This document shows, piece after piece, positions 49,881-59,365 of a DNA stretch of 64,000 nt. The stretch covers positions 62,001-126,000 of the forward strand of contig RIAZ01000013.1 of the NCBI GenBank assembly GCA_003762615.1, read 5' to 3'. A model generated the notes under the pieces. That model saw nothing but the letters and a program-made list of their open reading frames with translations. It made no database searches and was not told the DNA's origin. Numbering within the stretch: position 1 is the stretch's first letter; each line of letters starts with the position of its first letter. A program made the translations under genes and the position numbers. The stretch comes from Muribaculaceae bacterium Isolate-037 (Harlan). GTDB lineage: Bacteria; Bacteroidota; Bacteroidia; Bacteroidales; Muribaculaceae.

Positions 49881-51821
49881 ATGAAACTCAACAGAATAAT
49901 TTTATCTTCATTTTTATTGTCGGCACTCTGTGCGCATGGTGCGGTCATAGAGAGCCCTTCGGGGAAGCTGAAAGTGGTAACTTCGATAGATCAGGGTGGT
50001 AAGCCTGTCTATTCCGTATATCTTGACGGGAAAACTGTCATAGATAAGGCTCCGGTAGGTATGATCACTGATTTTGTGGATCTTTCGAAGGGTCTGCGTG
50101 AGGGTGATGCAAAGATCACCCCGTTTACTAAGGAATATACTCAGGATAAGATCAAGAGGAGCCATATCTCCGTCAACGCCACGAATGCGGTGGTGAAGTA
50201 TGAGGGGGATGAGGGGAAACGCCTCGATATGGAGTGGCACGTTGCGGATGATGGTGTAGCCTACCGATATAAGGTGCCGCGCCAGAAGGAGCGTGGTTCG
50301 ATGATCGTGAAGGAGGAGGTGAGTTCGTTCCGTTTCCCTGACGGCACCACAGCATTCCTCACTCCGCAATCAGACCCGATGATCGGATGGAAGCGGACGA
50401 AACCGAGTTATGAAGAGTTTTATACTGTGGATGCCCCGATGAATCAGAAATCGGAATATGGTCACGGCTATACATTCCCGGCTTTGTTCAGGACTCCCGA
50501 CAATGTATGGACATTGGTGACGGAGACAGGGGTAGACGGATATTATTGCGCATCACGTCTGAGCGACTTTAAGGATGGTCTCTATTCGGTGGAGTTCCCG
50601 ATGCCGGGGGAGAATAATGGCAACGGTTCATCTTCTCCCGGCGTGGCATTGCCCGGTGCGACACCTTGGCGAGTGATGGCTATCGGTGATAATCTCGCAC
50701 CGATTGTGGAGACTACGCTTCCGTGGGATCTCGTGGATCCGAAGTATAAGACGGCTCGTCCGGCACGTCCGGCAAAGGGGACATGGAGCTGGATTCTCTG
50801 GCAAGATAACAGTATTAATTTTGAGGACCAGAAGCGTTATATCGATTTCGCTGCCGAGATGGGTTATGACAATGTGCTGATCGACAACTGGTGGGACAAT
50901 AATATCGGAGAGAAGAGAATGGAGGAGCTTATCAAGTATGCCCATTCAAAGAAAGTGAACCCGATTCTATGGTATTCCTCATCAGGTCATTGGAACGACA
51001 TCGAGCAGGGTCCGATCAACAGGATGGATCGCCCGATTGAGCGTAAGAAATGGATGAAATGGATGCACGATAATGGAGTGGATGCAATAAAGGTGGATTT
51101 CTTCGGTGGCGATAAACAGGAGACAATGCGTCTTTATGAGGATATTCTAAGTGATGCCGCAGATTATGGCATTGACGTGGTGTTCCACGGATGCACGCTG
51201 CCACGCGGTTGGGAGAGGATGTATCCTAATTTTGTAGGTTCGGAGGCAGTTCTTGCATCTGAAAACATGATTTTCTCACAGGATTTCTGCGATAAGGAGG
51301 CTCTTCATGCCACTCTTCATCCCTTTATCCGTAACGCAGCGGCTATCATGGAGTATGGTGGTTCGTTCCTCAACAAGCGGATGAATAAGGGTAATGACGG
51401 GGGCAATATACGCCGCACCACTGATGCCTTCCAGCTTGCAGTAGCGGTTCTTTTCCAGAATCCGGTGCAGAATTTTGCGTTGGCTCCAAATAACCTGACG
51501 GATGCTCCGGCTGTGGCTATTGATTTCATGAAGAGTGTGCCGACCACTTGGGATGACACCAAGTTTATCGACGGTTATCCCGGTAAGTATGCGGTTGTGG
51601 CACGCCGTCATGGCGACACGTGGTATGTGGCTGGCGTCAGCAATCTCGATAAACCGGTGAAGCTGGATCTGTCGCTTCCGATGTTTGAGAAAGGTACTAA
51701 GTTGACGCTGATCAATGACGATAAGAAAGGTGAGCCTGTGAAGACGGTTGTCACGGTGAAGAATCCGGAGAAGGTGAGCGTGACGCTTAATCCGTCGTCG
51801 GGTTTTGTCTTGCAGAATTGA
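49881..51821 (+). CDS. Glycoside hydrolase family 97 (retaining-type alpha-galactosidase likely)
   Basis: This 646-aa exported enzyme has a signal peptide (about 1-20), an N-terminal beta-sandwich (GH97_N), a central TIM barrel (about 290-540, 'SWILWQDNSINFEDQKRYID') and a C-terminal beta domain. In the barrel, 'IKVDFFGGDKQ' places an Asp at 406 and 'GSEAVLASE' a Glu at 461. As I recall, the retaining Bacteroides enzyme BtGal97b uses Asp415 and Glu470, and both differ by the same offset of nine; inverting SusB-type members lack that Asp. This favours a retaining alpha-galactosidase. No SusCD pair is adjacent. Confidence 0.9.
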   Translation: MKLNRIILSSFLLSALCAHGAVIESPSGKLKVVTSIDQGGKPVYSVYLDGKTVIDKAPVGMITDFVDLSKGLREGDAKITPFTKEYTQDKIKRSHISVNATNAVVKYEGDEGKRLDMEWHVADDGVAYRYKVPRQKERGSMIVKEEVSSFRFPDGTTAFLTPQSDPMIGWKRTKPSYEEFYTVDAPMNQKSEYGHGYTFPALFRTPDNVWTLVTETGVDGYYCASRLSDFKDGLYSVEFPMPGENNGNGSSSPGVALPGATPWRVMAIGDNLAPIVETTLPWDLVDPKYKTARPARPAKGTWSWILWQDNSINFEDQKRYIDFAAEMGYDNVLIDNWWDNNIGEKRMEELIKYAHSKKVNPILWYSSSGHWNDIEQGPINRMDRPIERKKWMKWMHDNGVDAIKVDFFGGDKQETMRLYEDILSDAADYGIDVVFHGCTLPRGWERMYPNFVGSEAVLASENMIFSQDFCDKEALHATLHPFIRNAAAIMEYGGSFLNKRMNKGNDGGNIRRTTDAFQLAVAVLFQNPVQNFALAPNNLTDAPAVAIDFMKSVPTTWDDTKFIDGYPGKYAVVARRHGDTWYVAGVSNLDKPVKLDLSLPMFEKGTKLTLINDDKKGEPVKTVVTVKNPEKVSVTLNPSSGFVLQN

Positions 51822-51937
51822 TGGATTTTTTTGGGGCTTTTTTGGAGGATTTTTTTGTTGTATCATGATTTAGCATGTTGAAGCATGTTGTAACATTTTT
51901 GGCATGGTAAGGCATGGGAGATCATGATGAAGCGGAA

Positions 51938-51978
51938 ATAGAAAGAAGGCTTGCGCCAAGCGCAAGCCTTCTTTCTAT
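51938..51978. terminator. Bidirectional terminator between GH97 and tlpA-like genes
   Basis: A 19-bp perfect stem (51938-51956 with 51960-51978) with a 3-nt loop lies between convergent genes and has T-rich sequence on the plus side. Just upstream AGCATGTTGA-like decamers are repeated (about 51871-51892). Confidence 0.9.
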
Positions 51979-52005
51979 TCTATTTTTCTAAATTTTCTTG
52001 AGGGA

Positions 52006-53109
52006 TTATTTGCCCATCAGCTCTTTGAGCTTCTCGAAGAAGGCGGGGTCATGACCTACGGTCATGTTTGCAATCTTGCCCTCCGGGTTGATGATGGCTT
52101 TTGTCGGGAATCCCTGCACGGCATATTGCTCAAGGAGTGTAGATGTCTCAGGGTTGTAGACGTTGACCCAAGGCAATTCGTATTTTACGAGTCCGTTTTT
52201 CCAAGCCTCAACGCTGTCGCCGCAGTCTACGCCGATAATCTCGAGTTCACCCTTGTAGTTTGTATATGCTTCTTTCAGTTCGGGGAATCCCTTTATGCAC
52301 CATGGGCACCATGTGCCCCAGAAGTCGATGATTACCCATTTCCCCTTGAAATCGGAAAGACTTACTTTCTTGCCGTTCTGGTCTTCGAGAGTGAAGTCGG
52401 GAGCCACGACATTGCCGGATGACAGTTCCGCCAGCTTGCGGTCTTTCTCCATTCTTTCCTGCTCGCGGTTGAACTGACGCTGTAGAAGCGGGAAGAGGGG
52501 TGACGTCTTTGCTCTTTCGCCAAGATGATTGTAGGCATTGACGAAATCGTCGCCGGAGATGTTCATGAGTGCCACAACAGCGGTGGGCGAGGTAGGATTC
52601 TCCTCAACGAAATCCTTTATAGCCTCAATATAGTCGCCATATACCGCCTGCATCTTCTCTCTGTCGGGAGTCGCAGCCTTTGAAAGCTCGTTCATACGGT
52701 CGATGAATGGTTTTTCAATAGCCTTCACCTCATTGATCTGGTCGATGAGAGGTGAGCCTGACAATTTATAGTCGAGAGGGTCAGTAGAGGTGATGTCGAC
52801 GATGATGTTCTCACCGGGGAGTGCATATAGGCTTGCGTATGACCTTTCGCCGAGATGTAGATTGTAGTTGTATCCGCTCTTGTCGGAAGCGATCGGAAGG
52901 ATTACCTTACCATCTTTCACAGGAGCCTTAGTCACTACTGTGCCTCTTTCGGCGCGGCTTTTAGCCGTAGCGAGATTCTGGATCGTGGTGTAGTCGTAGG
53001 TGAGGGAATCGAGGTTGACTCCTTTAGGGATATTAACTGTGATGTCTGCCATTGCTGTCAGCGGCGACATTGTGAGGGCGAGAAGCCCTGCTGCCAATAA
53101 TTTCTTCAT
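52006..53109 (-). CDS. TlpA-like thiol:disulfide oxidoreductase with DUF4369-type N-terminus
   Basis: This 367-aa exported protein has a signal peptide (about 1-21), an N-terminal beta-rich region like DUF4369 (about 22-120), a helical middle and a C-terminal thioredoxin fold (about 232-365). The redox motif is 'FWGTWCPWCIKGFPELK' (C-P-W-C). Such proteins reduce periplasmic disulfides or support cytochrome maturation; the partner is unknown. A half-site TACAACTTCA of the palindrome family lies 32 bp upstream. Confidence 0.9.
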   Translation of the reverse strand: MKKLLAAGLLALTMSPLTAMADITVNIPKGVNLDSLTYDYTTIQNLATAKSRAERGTVVTKAPVKDGKVILPIASDKSGYNYNLHLGERSYASLYALPGENIIVDITSTDPLDYKLSGSPLIDQINEVKAIEKPFIDRMNELSKAATPDREKMQAVYGDYIEAIKDFVEENPTSPTAVVALMNISGDDFVNAYNHLGERAKTSPLFPLLQRQFNREQERMEKDRKLAELSSGNVVAPDFTLEDQNGKKVSLSDFKGKWVIIDFWGTWCPWCIKGFPELKEAYTNYKGELEIIGVDCGDSVEAWKNGLVKYELPWVNVYNPETSTLLEQYAVQGFPTKAIINPEGKIANMTVGHDPAFFEKLKELMGK

Positions 53110-53194
53110 ATATTATTATTTTATTTTATGGTCAAAAAATTACAACTTCATAGGTTGAATTTCCGGATGCCGTATACTGAAACTATCTTTTATC

Positions 53195-54085
53195 TTAACG
53201 TTTCTGCCGCGAGATTATTTGGTTAAGGAGGTTCATAAACTGATAGTTTTTCAGTCCCCATTTAGGTTCCACCACCATTTCGGAAGGACTTTGGGAGAGG
53301 AAACGCTCTATGATGATATTATCCGGCACGATTGATGCCACTTCCGCACAGAGATCAAGATATTCGTCGAGGGTGTACGGTTTCACGTCGATCTCTCCAG
53401 CAATCCATTGACGATGGAGAATGGTGTCTTTCAATATCTGGAGCTGATGCAGCTTGATGGTGTCGATGGGTAGAGAGCAGGCTTTCCTCACGTTTATCAG
53501 GACTTGTTCACGGTCTTCTCCGGGCAAACCGGCAATCAGATGTAGTCCGCATCTGATCCCTCTTTGTGCGGCACCGTTCACGGCATTCTCCACATCTTGC
53601 CAGGTATGCCGGCGGTTGATGAGCTGCAATGTGGCATCGGAAGATGTCTCGGCACCGATTTCAAGAAATACGGGAGTCTTACGATTCAACTCTTCAAGAA
53701 GGTCGAGCACCTGGTCGGGGAGCGTGTCAGGGCGTGTGCCTATCACGAGCCCCACTATGTCCTCAACGCCGATAGCCTCAAGATATAGAGCACGGAGCGA
53801 GTCGATGTCTTTGCCGTGGGTGTTGGTATATGATTGGAAATAGGCGAGATACTTCATCTCCGGATATTTCCGGCTGAAGAATGCTTTCCCTTTCTCCAAT
53901 TGCATAGCCACGGATTCGTGCTGCATGCAGTATGCTGGGGAGAAGGAATCGTTGCGGCAATAGGAGCATCCTCCGGTGCCGATGGTGCCGTCGCGGTTAG
54001 GACAAGAAAACCCGGCGTTGACAGAGATTTTCTGCACTTTTACGCCGGGAAATATTCCATTGAGATAATCCGAGTATGTCACCAT
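53195..54085 (-). CDS. TIGR01212-family radical SAM protein (YhcC-like)
   Basis: This 296-aa enzyme has the cluster-binding cysteines C28, C40 and C43 in 'SCPNRDGTIGTGGCSYCRND', the family's unusual C-x11-C-x2-C spacing. 'EIGAETSSDATLQLINRRHT' and 'GLHLIAGLPGEDREQVL' are typical of the radical SAM barrel. The reaction is not established to my knowledge. It starts 3 bp after aroC, so the two are one operon. Confidence 0.9.
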   Translation of the reverse strand: MVTYSDYLNGIFPGVKVQKISVNAGFSCPNRDGTIGTGGCSYCRNDSFSPAYCMQHESVAMQLEKGKAFFSRKYPEMKYLAYFQSYTNTHGKDIDSLRALYLEAIGVEDIVGLVIGTRPDTLPDQVLDLLEELNRKTPVFLEIGAETSSDATLQLINRRHTWQDVENAVNGAAQRGIRCGLHLIAGLPGEDREQVLINVRKACSLPIDTIKLHQLQILKDTILHRQWIAGEIDVKPYTLDEYLDLCAEVASIVPDNIIIERFLSQSPSEMVVEPKWGLKNYQFMNLLNQIISRQKR

Positions 54086-54088
54086 GAT

Positions 54089-55150
54089 TCAGACGAGATA
54101 GTCAGCTAAGACAAGTGCCGTCATTGCCTTCACCACATGCACAGCTCTCACTGCCACGCAAGGGTCATGACGCCCGGCGGGATTAAGCACGGTGGCTTCT
54201 CCGGAGGTGTTGACTGTATTCAGCGGCTTCATGAGAGTGGGGGTAGGCTTGAATGCCACTGAGAAGAATATCGGCATACCGTTGGATATGCCCCCCTGTA
54301 TCCCGCCACTGTAGTTTGTGGCTGTGCGCAGAGGTGCGTCCTTATCATCAGAGGGTAGGAACGTGTCGGCTATCTGGCTCCCTTTTGCCGATGGCGCACG
54401 GAAGCCTATGCCATATTCGAAACCTTTGGTGGCATTGATGCTCATCATCGCTCCGGCAAGTGCGGCATGCAGCTTATCGGCTACCGGATTCCCTATGCCC
54501 GGGGGCATGCCGGTAATCAGGCAGCTTACTCGCCCGCCTACGCTGTCGCCTGCTATCTTGGTCTCCTTCACAAACTCTTCCATGGCGAGCTTGATGTCGG
54601 GATTCACCTCAAGTTTGAAGGGTTTTTCCGGATTGGTCATGAGCCCGTCAAAGATGTCGCCGGCAGTGACCGGACCTACCTGAGTGAGTGCGGTCTCAAT
54701 CTTTATCCCTTTTGATTCAAGCCATTGGGATGCAAGTGCGCCTGCCACTACCCAGTTGACCGTCTCGCGTGCGCTTGAGCGTCCGCCACCGCGTGCGTCG
54801 CGTATGCCGTAACGCTTTATATAGGTGTAGTCGGCATGGTTGGGACGATACACCTTTGCCATCTCGTCATAATCTCCGGAACGATGGTCGGCATTTCTGA
54901 CGATGAATCCGATGGGGGTGCCCAGTGTTATTCCGTCGGGTGAAATACCTGACAGAAATTCCGGTCGGTCGCTCTCGTTGCGGGCTGTCACAAGGAATGA
55001 TGAGCCGGGGCGTCGTTTCGCCACTTCTGCGTAAAGAGCATCGAAATCTATTTTAAAACCGGCGGGAAAACCATCGATGACGCCGCCCATTGCGGGTCCG
55101 TGGCTTTCTCCGAATGTGGTGAGGGTGAGATTCTTTCCGAAAGTATTCAC
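54089..55150 (-). CDS. aroC: Chorismate synthase
   Basis: This 353-aa FMN-dependent lyase makes chorismate from 5-enolpyruvylshikimate 3-phosphate, the last common step to aromatic amino acids and folate. Signatures are 'TTFGESHGPAMGGVIDGFPA' at the N-terminus, 'YGIRDARGGGRSSARET' in the middle and 'GRHDPCVAVRAVHVVKAM' at the C-terminus. It is followed by the radical SAM gene in the same operon. The 19-bp palindrome lies 17 bp upstream of the start. Confidence 0.97.
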   Translation of the reverse strand: MNTFGKNLTLTTFGESHGPAMGGVIDGFPAGFKIDFDALYAEVAKRRPGSSFLVTARNESDRPEFLSGISPDGITLGTPIGFIVRNADHRSGDYDEMAKVYRPNHADYTYIKRYGIRDARGGGRSSARETVNWVVAGALASQWLESKGIKIETALTQVGPVTAGDIFDGLMTNPEKPFKLEVNPDIKLAMEEFVKETKIAGDSVGGRVSCLITGMPPGIGNPVADKLHAALAGAMMSINATKGFEYGIGFRAPSAKGSQIADTFLPSDDKDAPLRTATNYSGGIQGGISNGMPIFFSVAFKPTPTLMKPLNTVNTSGEATVLNPAGRHDPCVAVRAVHVVKAMTALVLADYLV

Positions 55151-55167
55151 TTGACGTAATTATTTAG

Positions 55168-55186
55168 TGAAGTTTATACAACTTCA
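55168..55186. promoter_or_regulatory. 19-bp palindrome upstream of aroC
   Basis: TGAAGTT-TATAC-AACTTCA is identical to the copy upstream of the relA-like gene (22338-22356), at nearly the same distance from the start codon (17 against 14 intervening bases). Confidence 0.6.
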
Positions 55187-55239
55187 GTTGAAAAATTCTT
55201 GCCGCCTATGTTGCACCGGAACCCTTTGGGGAGGTGGGG

Positions 55240-55719
55240 TCATTCAATAGTGGCTACCTCAGCAAAAGATGCCTGTGCTGCCTTTGCCAGATCAAGGGGT
55301 GAGAGCTTCAGCTGCAGTCCTCGTTTTCCGGCACTCACGTATATGAAGGGGAAATGCTGTGCCTCCTCGCTGATATAGGTGGGGTAGTGCTTCTTCATCC
55401 CTATGGCAGTGCAGCCTCCACGTATATATCCGGTGAGAGGGAGAAGCTCCTTCATGGCAATCATCTCCACTTTCTTATTGCCGGATGCCTTTGCTGCCTT
55501 CTTGAGGTCGACCTCCCTGTTGCCGGCGACAACACAGACGATTATGCCTGTCTTGTCGCCGCGCAGCACGAGTGTCTTGTATACCTGTTCGATATGTTCG
55601 CCGAGTTCTTCAGCCACATGATCGGCAGCAAGATTATCCGGGTCGACGGTATATTCCACCAACTCATATTTAATCTTCAGCCTGTCGAGAATGCGGGCTG
55701 CATTTGTCTTCTCGCTCAT
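55240..55719 (-). CDS. ybaK: Cys-tRNA(Pro)/Cys-tRNA(Cys) deacylase
   Basis: This 159-aa YbaK/EbsC-type trans-editing protein hydrolyses Cys mischarged onto tRNA-Pro. The fold is complete ('DHVAEELGEHIEQVYKTLVL', 'VEMIAMKELLPLTGYIRGGC'), and the conserved lysine near residue 50 is in 'QVYKTL'. Length matches the family. It lies 9 bp after rho and is probably co-transcribed. Confidence 0.93.
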   Translation of the reverse strand: MSEKTNAARILDRLKIKYELVEYTVDPDNLAADHVAEELGEHIEQVYKTLVLRGDKTGIIVCVVAGNREVDLKKAAKASGNKKVEMIAMKELLPLTGYIRGGCTAIGMKKHYPTYISEEAQHFPFIYVSAGKRGLQLKLSPLDLAKAAQASFAEVATIE

Positions 55720-55728
55720 AATCTATCG

Positions 55729-57966
55729 TTATTTATCCATAGTGACGAGCAACTCCTCGTTGTTGCGGGTCATCTCCATGCGTTTCTTGATGAACTCCAT
55801 AGCCTCAAGAGAGTTCATGTCGGCAAGATAGTTGCGGAGCACCCACATTCTGTTGAGAGTCTCCTGAGGAAGGAGAAGATCATCGCGACGGGTGGATGAT
55901 GCGGTGATGTCAACGGCAGGGAATATGCGCTTGTTGGATAACTTGCGGTCAAGCTGAAGCTCCATGTTGCCCGTGCCCTTGAACTCTTCGAAGATCACTT
56001 CGTCCATCTTTGAGGATGTCTCGGTGAGTGCAGTGGCTATGATTGTCAGCGATCCGCCGTTCTCGATGTTGCGGGCAGCACCGAAGAAGCGTTTCGGGCG
56101 TTGGAGAGCGTTGGCATCCACACCGCCTGACAGAATCTTGCCGGATGCCGGAGATACGGTGTTGAAGGCGCGTGCAAGGCGAGTGATGGAGTCGAGCATG
56201 ATCACTACGTCGTGTCCGCATTCCACAAGACGTTTCGCCTTTTCAAGCACGATTCCGGCAATCTTCACGTGGCGTTCGGCAGGCTCGTCGAATGTGGAGG
56301 CGATCACTTCCGCATTAACGCTGCGTGCCATGTCGGTCACTTCCTCCGGGCGTTCGTCAATGAGGAGCATGATGATATACGTCTCCGGATGATTCTCGGA
56401 TATTGCGTTTGCTATATCTTTGAGCAGGATTGTCTTACCGGTCTTTGGAGGCGCAACGATAAGAGCACGCTGACCTTTACCGATAGGCGAGAACATATCG
56501 ACAACGCGAGTAGATATATTGGCATATCGCCCTTTGGTGATTTCAAATTTCTCATCAGGGAATAGAGGCACGAGGTGCTCGAAGGGCACTCTGTCGCGGA
56601 CAAGTTCCGGCTCCAGACCGTTGATGGATTTCACCTTCACCAGAGGATAGTATTTGTCGCCTTCAAGGGGTGGACGAATTGATGCTTCTACCACGTCTCC
56701 GGTCTTTAGTGCGTATTCCTTTATCTGGTTTTGAGACACGTACACGTCATCCGGGCTGCTGAGATAGTTGAAGTCGCCCGAGCGCAGGAACCCGAAGCCT
56801 TCCGGCATAATCTCCAGCACACCGTAAGCATCGAGGATGCCCGACATATCGTATGGAGTGGCGGGTTGCGGCGCGGGGATATTGTTGTAGCCCTGTCGCT
56901 GCTGCATCCGCTGCATTTTCTTCATCTGATTTTTCTGCTGCTTTGTGAGCGGCTGCTGTGAAGTGGCACCGGGTTCGCGCATCTGTATGGGCTGCGCTTG
57001 CGGAGTGGGGAGAGCTGCCTCTTCCGGGAGGGGAGCTTGCTGAGGTATAGGCTGTTGGACTTGTGTCTGAGGATTGCGGTTATCCTTCTGGTTGTCGCGG
57101 TGTCCGCGTGGCGTGAAGGTCTTGCCCTTAGTGGGGCTGAAGAACGATGTCAGAGAAAGACTTTCAGTCTGCCCCGGTTTCTGATTGCGGGGGGTGAATA
57201 TTTTCAATTTCGGTTTCTCTTCCTGAGTCGCATTGTTGGCATCGGAGTTTCCATCGGTCTTAACTGCATTATCAACCCCAGAGTTCTCTTCAGCAGGAGC
57301 ATTGGCTTTATCGTCTTGTGCAGCCTCACGAGATATTGGTATCTGATCTGCATTTGCATCATCAGTCACTACTGCGGGTATGGCATCGTCGTTGATCACC
57401 ATAGGGACCAAATTGTCGGATGAAGATTTCCCTGCCGGCTCATTATCCATTTCGGGAAGATTCTGCTTAACCTCCTCTACAGTAGCCTCTTCCTTGACAG
57501 AGGTTTTCTTTGCGCGTTTTTTTGTCTGAGGCGTTGTCGGCATAGTGTCGGGATTCTGGGACATCATATCCGCAGATGCCGGAGCACTCTTTGGCTTTCT
57601 GCCTTTCCGTTTAGGAGTGGGCAGTTCGGCGGGAACGAATGAAACGTATTCTTCTGATTCAGAATCTAAGGCATTTGTATCATGTTTGTCAGCCTGTTTT
57701 GGCGAGCTTTTAGCTGCTTTTCCATCGGATGATGGGTCGGCAACTTTCTTCGTCTTTTTCTGACGGGGCTCTTTGACTTTAGTAGTCTTCTTCTTTTCGC
57801 TGCTTTTAGATACAATGTCTTTTGCAGAAGAGACAGCCTGCTGGTCAAGAATCGCTTCGATAATTTCGTCGCGAGATGCGGATGCCGCCTTTTTTATACC
57901 CATGGCTTCAGCCGTTTCTTTAATCTGAGCCTCGTCCATGGCATCTAAGTCATTGATGTGGAACAT
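55729..57966 (-). CDS. rho: Transcription termination factor Rho with long disordered insert
   Basis: This 745-aa Rho (about 420 in E. coli) has a Rho_N SAP-like domain (about 1-48). A low-complexity insert of about 320 residues rich in Lys, Glu, Ser, Pro and Gln follows (about 50-370), then the RNA-binding cold-shock domain ('[20 protein letters not shown]') and the ATPase. The Walker A '[16 protein letters not shown]', '[16 protein letters not shown]' and the secondary RNA-binding loop are intact, so the core should be functional. Bacteroides Rho is known to carry such an insert, which in B. thetaiotaomicron mediates condensate formation. A leader of about 318 nt precedes the gene. Confidence 0.97.
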   Translation of the reverse strand: MFHINDLDAMDEAQIKETAEAMGIKKAASASRDEIIEAILDQQAVSSAKDIVSKSSEKKKTTKVKEPRQKKTKKVADPSSDGKAAKSSPKQADKHDTNALDSESEEYVSFVPAELPTPKRKGRKPKSAPASADMMSQNPDTMPTTPQTKKRAKKTSVKEEATVEEVKQNLPEMDNEPAGKSSSDNLVPMVINDDAIPAVVTDDANADQIPISREAAQDDKANAPAEENSGVDNAVKTDGNSDANNATQEEKPKLKIFTPRNQKPGQTESLSLTSFFSPTKGKTFTPRGHRDNQKDNRNPQTQVQQPIPQQAPLPEEAALPTPQAQPIQMREPGATSQQPLTKQQKNQMKKMQRMQQRQGYNNIPAPQPATPYDMSGILDAYGVLEIMPEGFGFLRSGDFNYLSSPDDVYVSQNQIKEYALKTGDVVEASIRPPLEGDKYYPLVKVKSINGLEPELVRDRVPFEHLVPLFPDEKFEITKGRYANISTRVVDMFSPIGKGQRALIVAPPKTGKTILLKDIANAISENHPETYIIMLLIDERPEEVTDMARSVNAEVIASTFDEPAERHVKIAGIVLEKAKRLVECGHDVVIMLDSITRLARAFNTVSPASGKILSGGVDANALQRPKRFFGAARNIENGGSLTIIATALTETSSKMDEVIFEEFKGTGNMELQLDRKLSNKRIFPAVDITASSTRRDDLLLPQETLNRMWVLRNYLADMNSLEAMEFIKKRMEMTRNNEELLVTMDK

Positions 57967-58284
57967 AAAAAGGGATTATGTTATAGGATAGTCATCAGAA
58001 ACTTTCCGAAATACAGGGGGAATCACCCTATATAACATAAGCATTTTAATATTATAATGCCACTTAAAGAAGTTAATACTACTTCATAGTTAATACTACT
58101 TCATAAGGAGAAAGTCGGAAAGTTGATGAGGAATTTATTTTTTTTGATGAGAAGTGTCAAGGTCGTTGTCTTGATCTGTTATCCTGTCCATTATCAATGG
58201 GTAGATAATGGTAATCAGATAAAAGTGATTAAGTGAGTTGACAACGTCCGTTGTGGTGTCCGGAAATGTCTGGAACCGTTAATT
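57967..58284 (-). promoter_or_regulatory. Long rho leader with attenuator-like hairpin
   Basis: If the promoter at 58291-58322 is used, the mRNA has about 318 nt before the rho ATG. Next to the start codon, TTATGTTATATAGG pairs with CCTATAACATAA (58040-58027 with 57987-57976, 2-nt bulge), followed on the minus strand by TCCCTTTTT just before ATG. That resembles an intrinsic terminator and fits known Rho autoregulation. Confidence 0.5.
58071..58104. repeat. Two tandem 17-bp units in the rho leader
   Basis: AGTTAATACTACTTCAT occurs twice without a gap (58071-58087, 58088-58104). Read on the minus strand, ATGAAGTAGTATTAACT resembles the half of the 19-bp palindrome found at relA and aroC. Confidence 0.8.
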
Positions 58285-58290
58285 GTTTTG

Positions 58291-58322
58291 CAAATTTAGA
58301 TAAAAAATCCAAAAGTCACAAA
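58291..58322 (-). promoter_or_regulatory. Promoter of rho-ybaK
   Basis: On the minus strand TTTG (58322-58319), 20 nt and TAAATTTG (58298-58291) match the consensus exactly. It lies just after the tilS stop codon. Confidence 0.7.
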
Positions 58323-58335
58323 TTTAAAACAATAT

Positions 58336-59283
58336 TTACTCAAAAAAGTTGGAATAAAGTTTGCGGTTACGCAGTGTAAGTGTGCCACCGCGCAGTTTCC
58401 AGCATCGTTTGTCGGGTTTGTCGGCGATGATTGCGCTCACCACTTCAGCTGCGGTGGTGGTGAATGGCAGCAGAGGCTCGATATATCGTCTGACGAGGAG
58501 TTGGGGGGCGGGGAACGACATCACGGTCTCTGCAGAGAGCGGTTCGCCTGGGGGAGGAAGCAATGATTCAGTGGCTTCGTTCACCACGGCATTCTCGCTG
58601 CGGATAAGTGCAATACTCCGGTCGAGCGACTTGTCGAACCCTTTCCATTCCTCACGCAGAAGGGGTATGATGCGGTTGCGGAGGTAGTTTCTACGATAGT
58701 CGCAGCTGAGATTGGAGGAGTCGGTGATATATTCTATCCCTTTCTCCTTTAGATATGCCTCTATCTGTGGGCGGTGGAATGAAAGGAGCGGACGCCAGAT
58801 TGATCCGGTGTCGGGAATCATACCTTTCAGTCCGGAGGTGCCGGAGCCTCTGAGCAGGTTTAGGAGAAGTGTCTCGATATTGTCGTCGGCGTTGTGTCCG
58901 GTCACTATCCTGTCGCATTTTTCTGCTGCCCGAATCTCTTCAAACCATCCATATCTCACTTCCCGACATGCCATCTCAACTGAATATCCCGGATTTTTTT
59001 TCAAAAAATTCGGAATGTCGAAATCTTTTATAAGGAGTTGAGCGTTTAATATATGACAGATATTCTCTACGTGCCGTTGGTCGCGCATGCTTTCTTCACC
59101 CCGGAGGTGGAAATTGCAGTGTGCGGCAATTATTATGGCTCCAGTAGAGGATAGAGCTGAGAGGAGAGCCACGCTGTCGGCTCCGCCGCTCACGGTCACG
59201 AGTAGTTTTGAGAAATTTTTCTCACGAATTTCCTTCCGGAAATATTTTTCAATATTATTTAACTTTTCTTTTGTTGCACTCAT
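58336..59283 (-). CDS. tilS: tRNA(Ile)-lysidine synthase, short form
   Basis: This 315-aa PP-loop ATPase modifies C34 of tRNA-Ile(CAU) to lysidine. The ATP motif SGGADS is at 32-37, with 'IAAHCNFHLRGEESMRDQRHV' and 'VTGHNADDNIETLLLNLLRG' as the other conserved stretches. It ends after a short region and lacks the C-terminal TilS_C domain of the about 430-aa enzymes. The C-terminus 'RGGTLTLRNRKLYSNFFE' looks like a natural end. Divergent from the rubrerythrin gene. Confidence 0.93.
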   Translation of the reverse strand: MSATKEKLNNIEKYFRKEIREKNFSKLLVTVSGGADSVALLSALSSTGAIIIAAHCNFHLRGEESMRDQRHVENICHILNAQLLIKDFDIPNFLKKNPGYSVEMACREVRYGWFEEIRAAEKCDRIVTGHNADDNIETLLLNLLRGSGTSGLKGMIPDTGSIWRPLLSFHRPQIEAYLKEKGIEYITDSSNLSCDYRRNYLRNRIIPLLREEWKGFDKSLDRSIALIRSENAVVNEATESLLPPPGEPLSAETVMSFPAPQLLVRRYIEPLLPFTTTAAEVVSAIIADKPDKRCWKLRGGTLTLRNRKLYSNFFE

Positions 59284-59307
59284 GGTGCGAATTTAAGAAA
59301 AAATTTG

Positions 59308-59315
59308 TAATTTTG
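59308..59315 (+). promoter_or_regulatory. Predicted -7 box of the rubrerythrin gene
   Basis: TAATTTTG matches TAnnTTTG and gives a leader of about 45 nt before the ATG at 59366. Confidence 0.45.
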
Positions 59316-59365
59316 TATAACGAAGAAAGAATAACATATAACTCAAAAACTAAATAACTATTATT

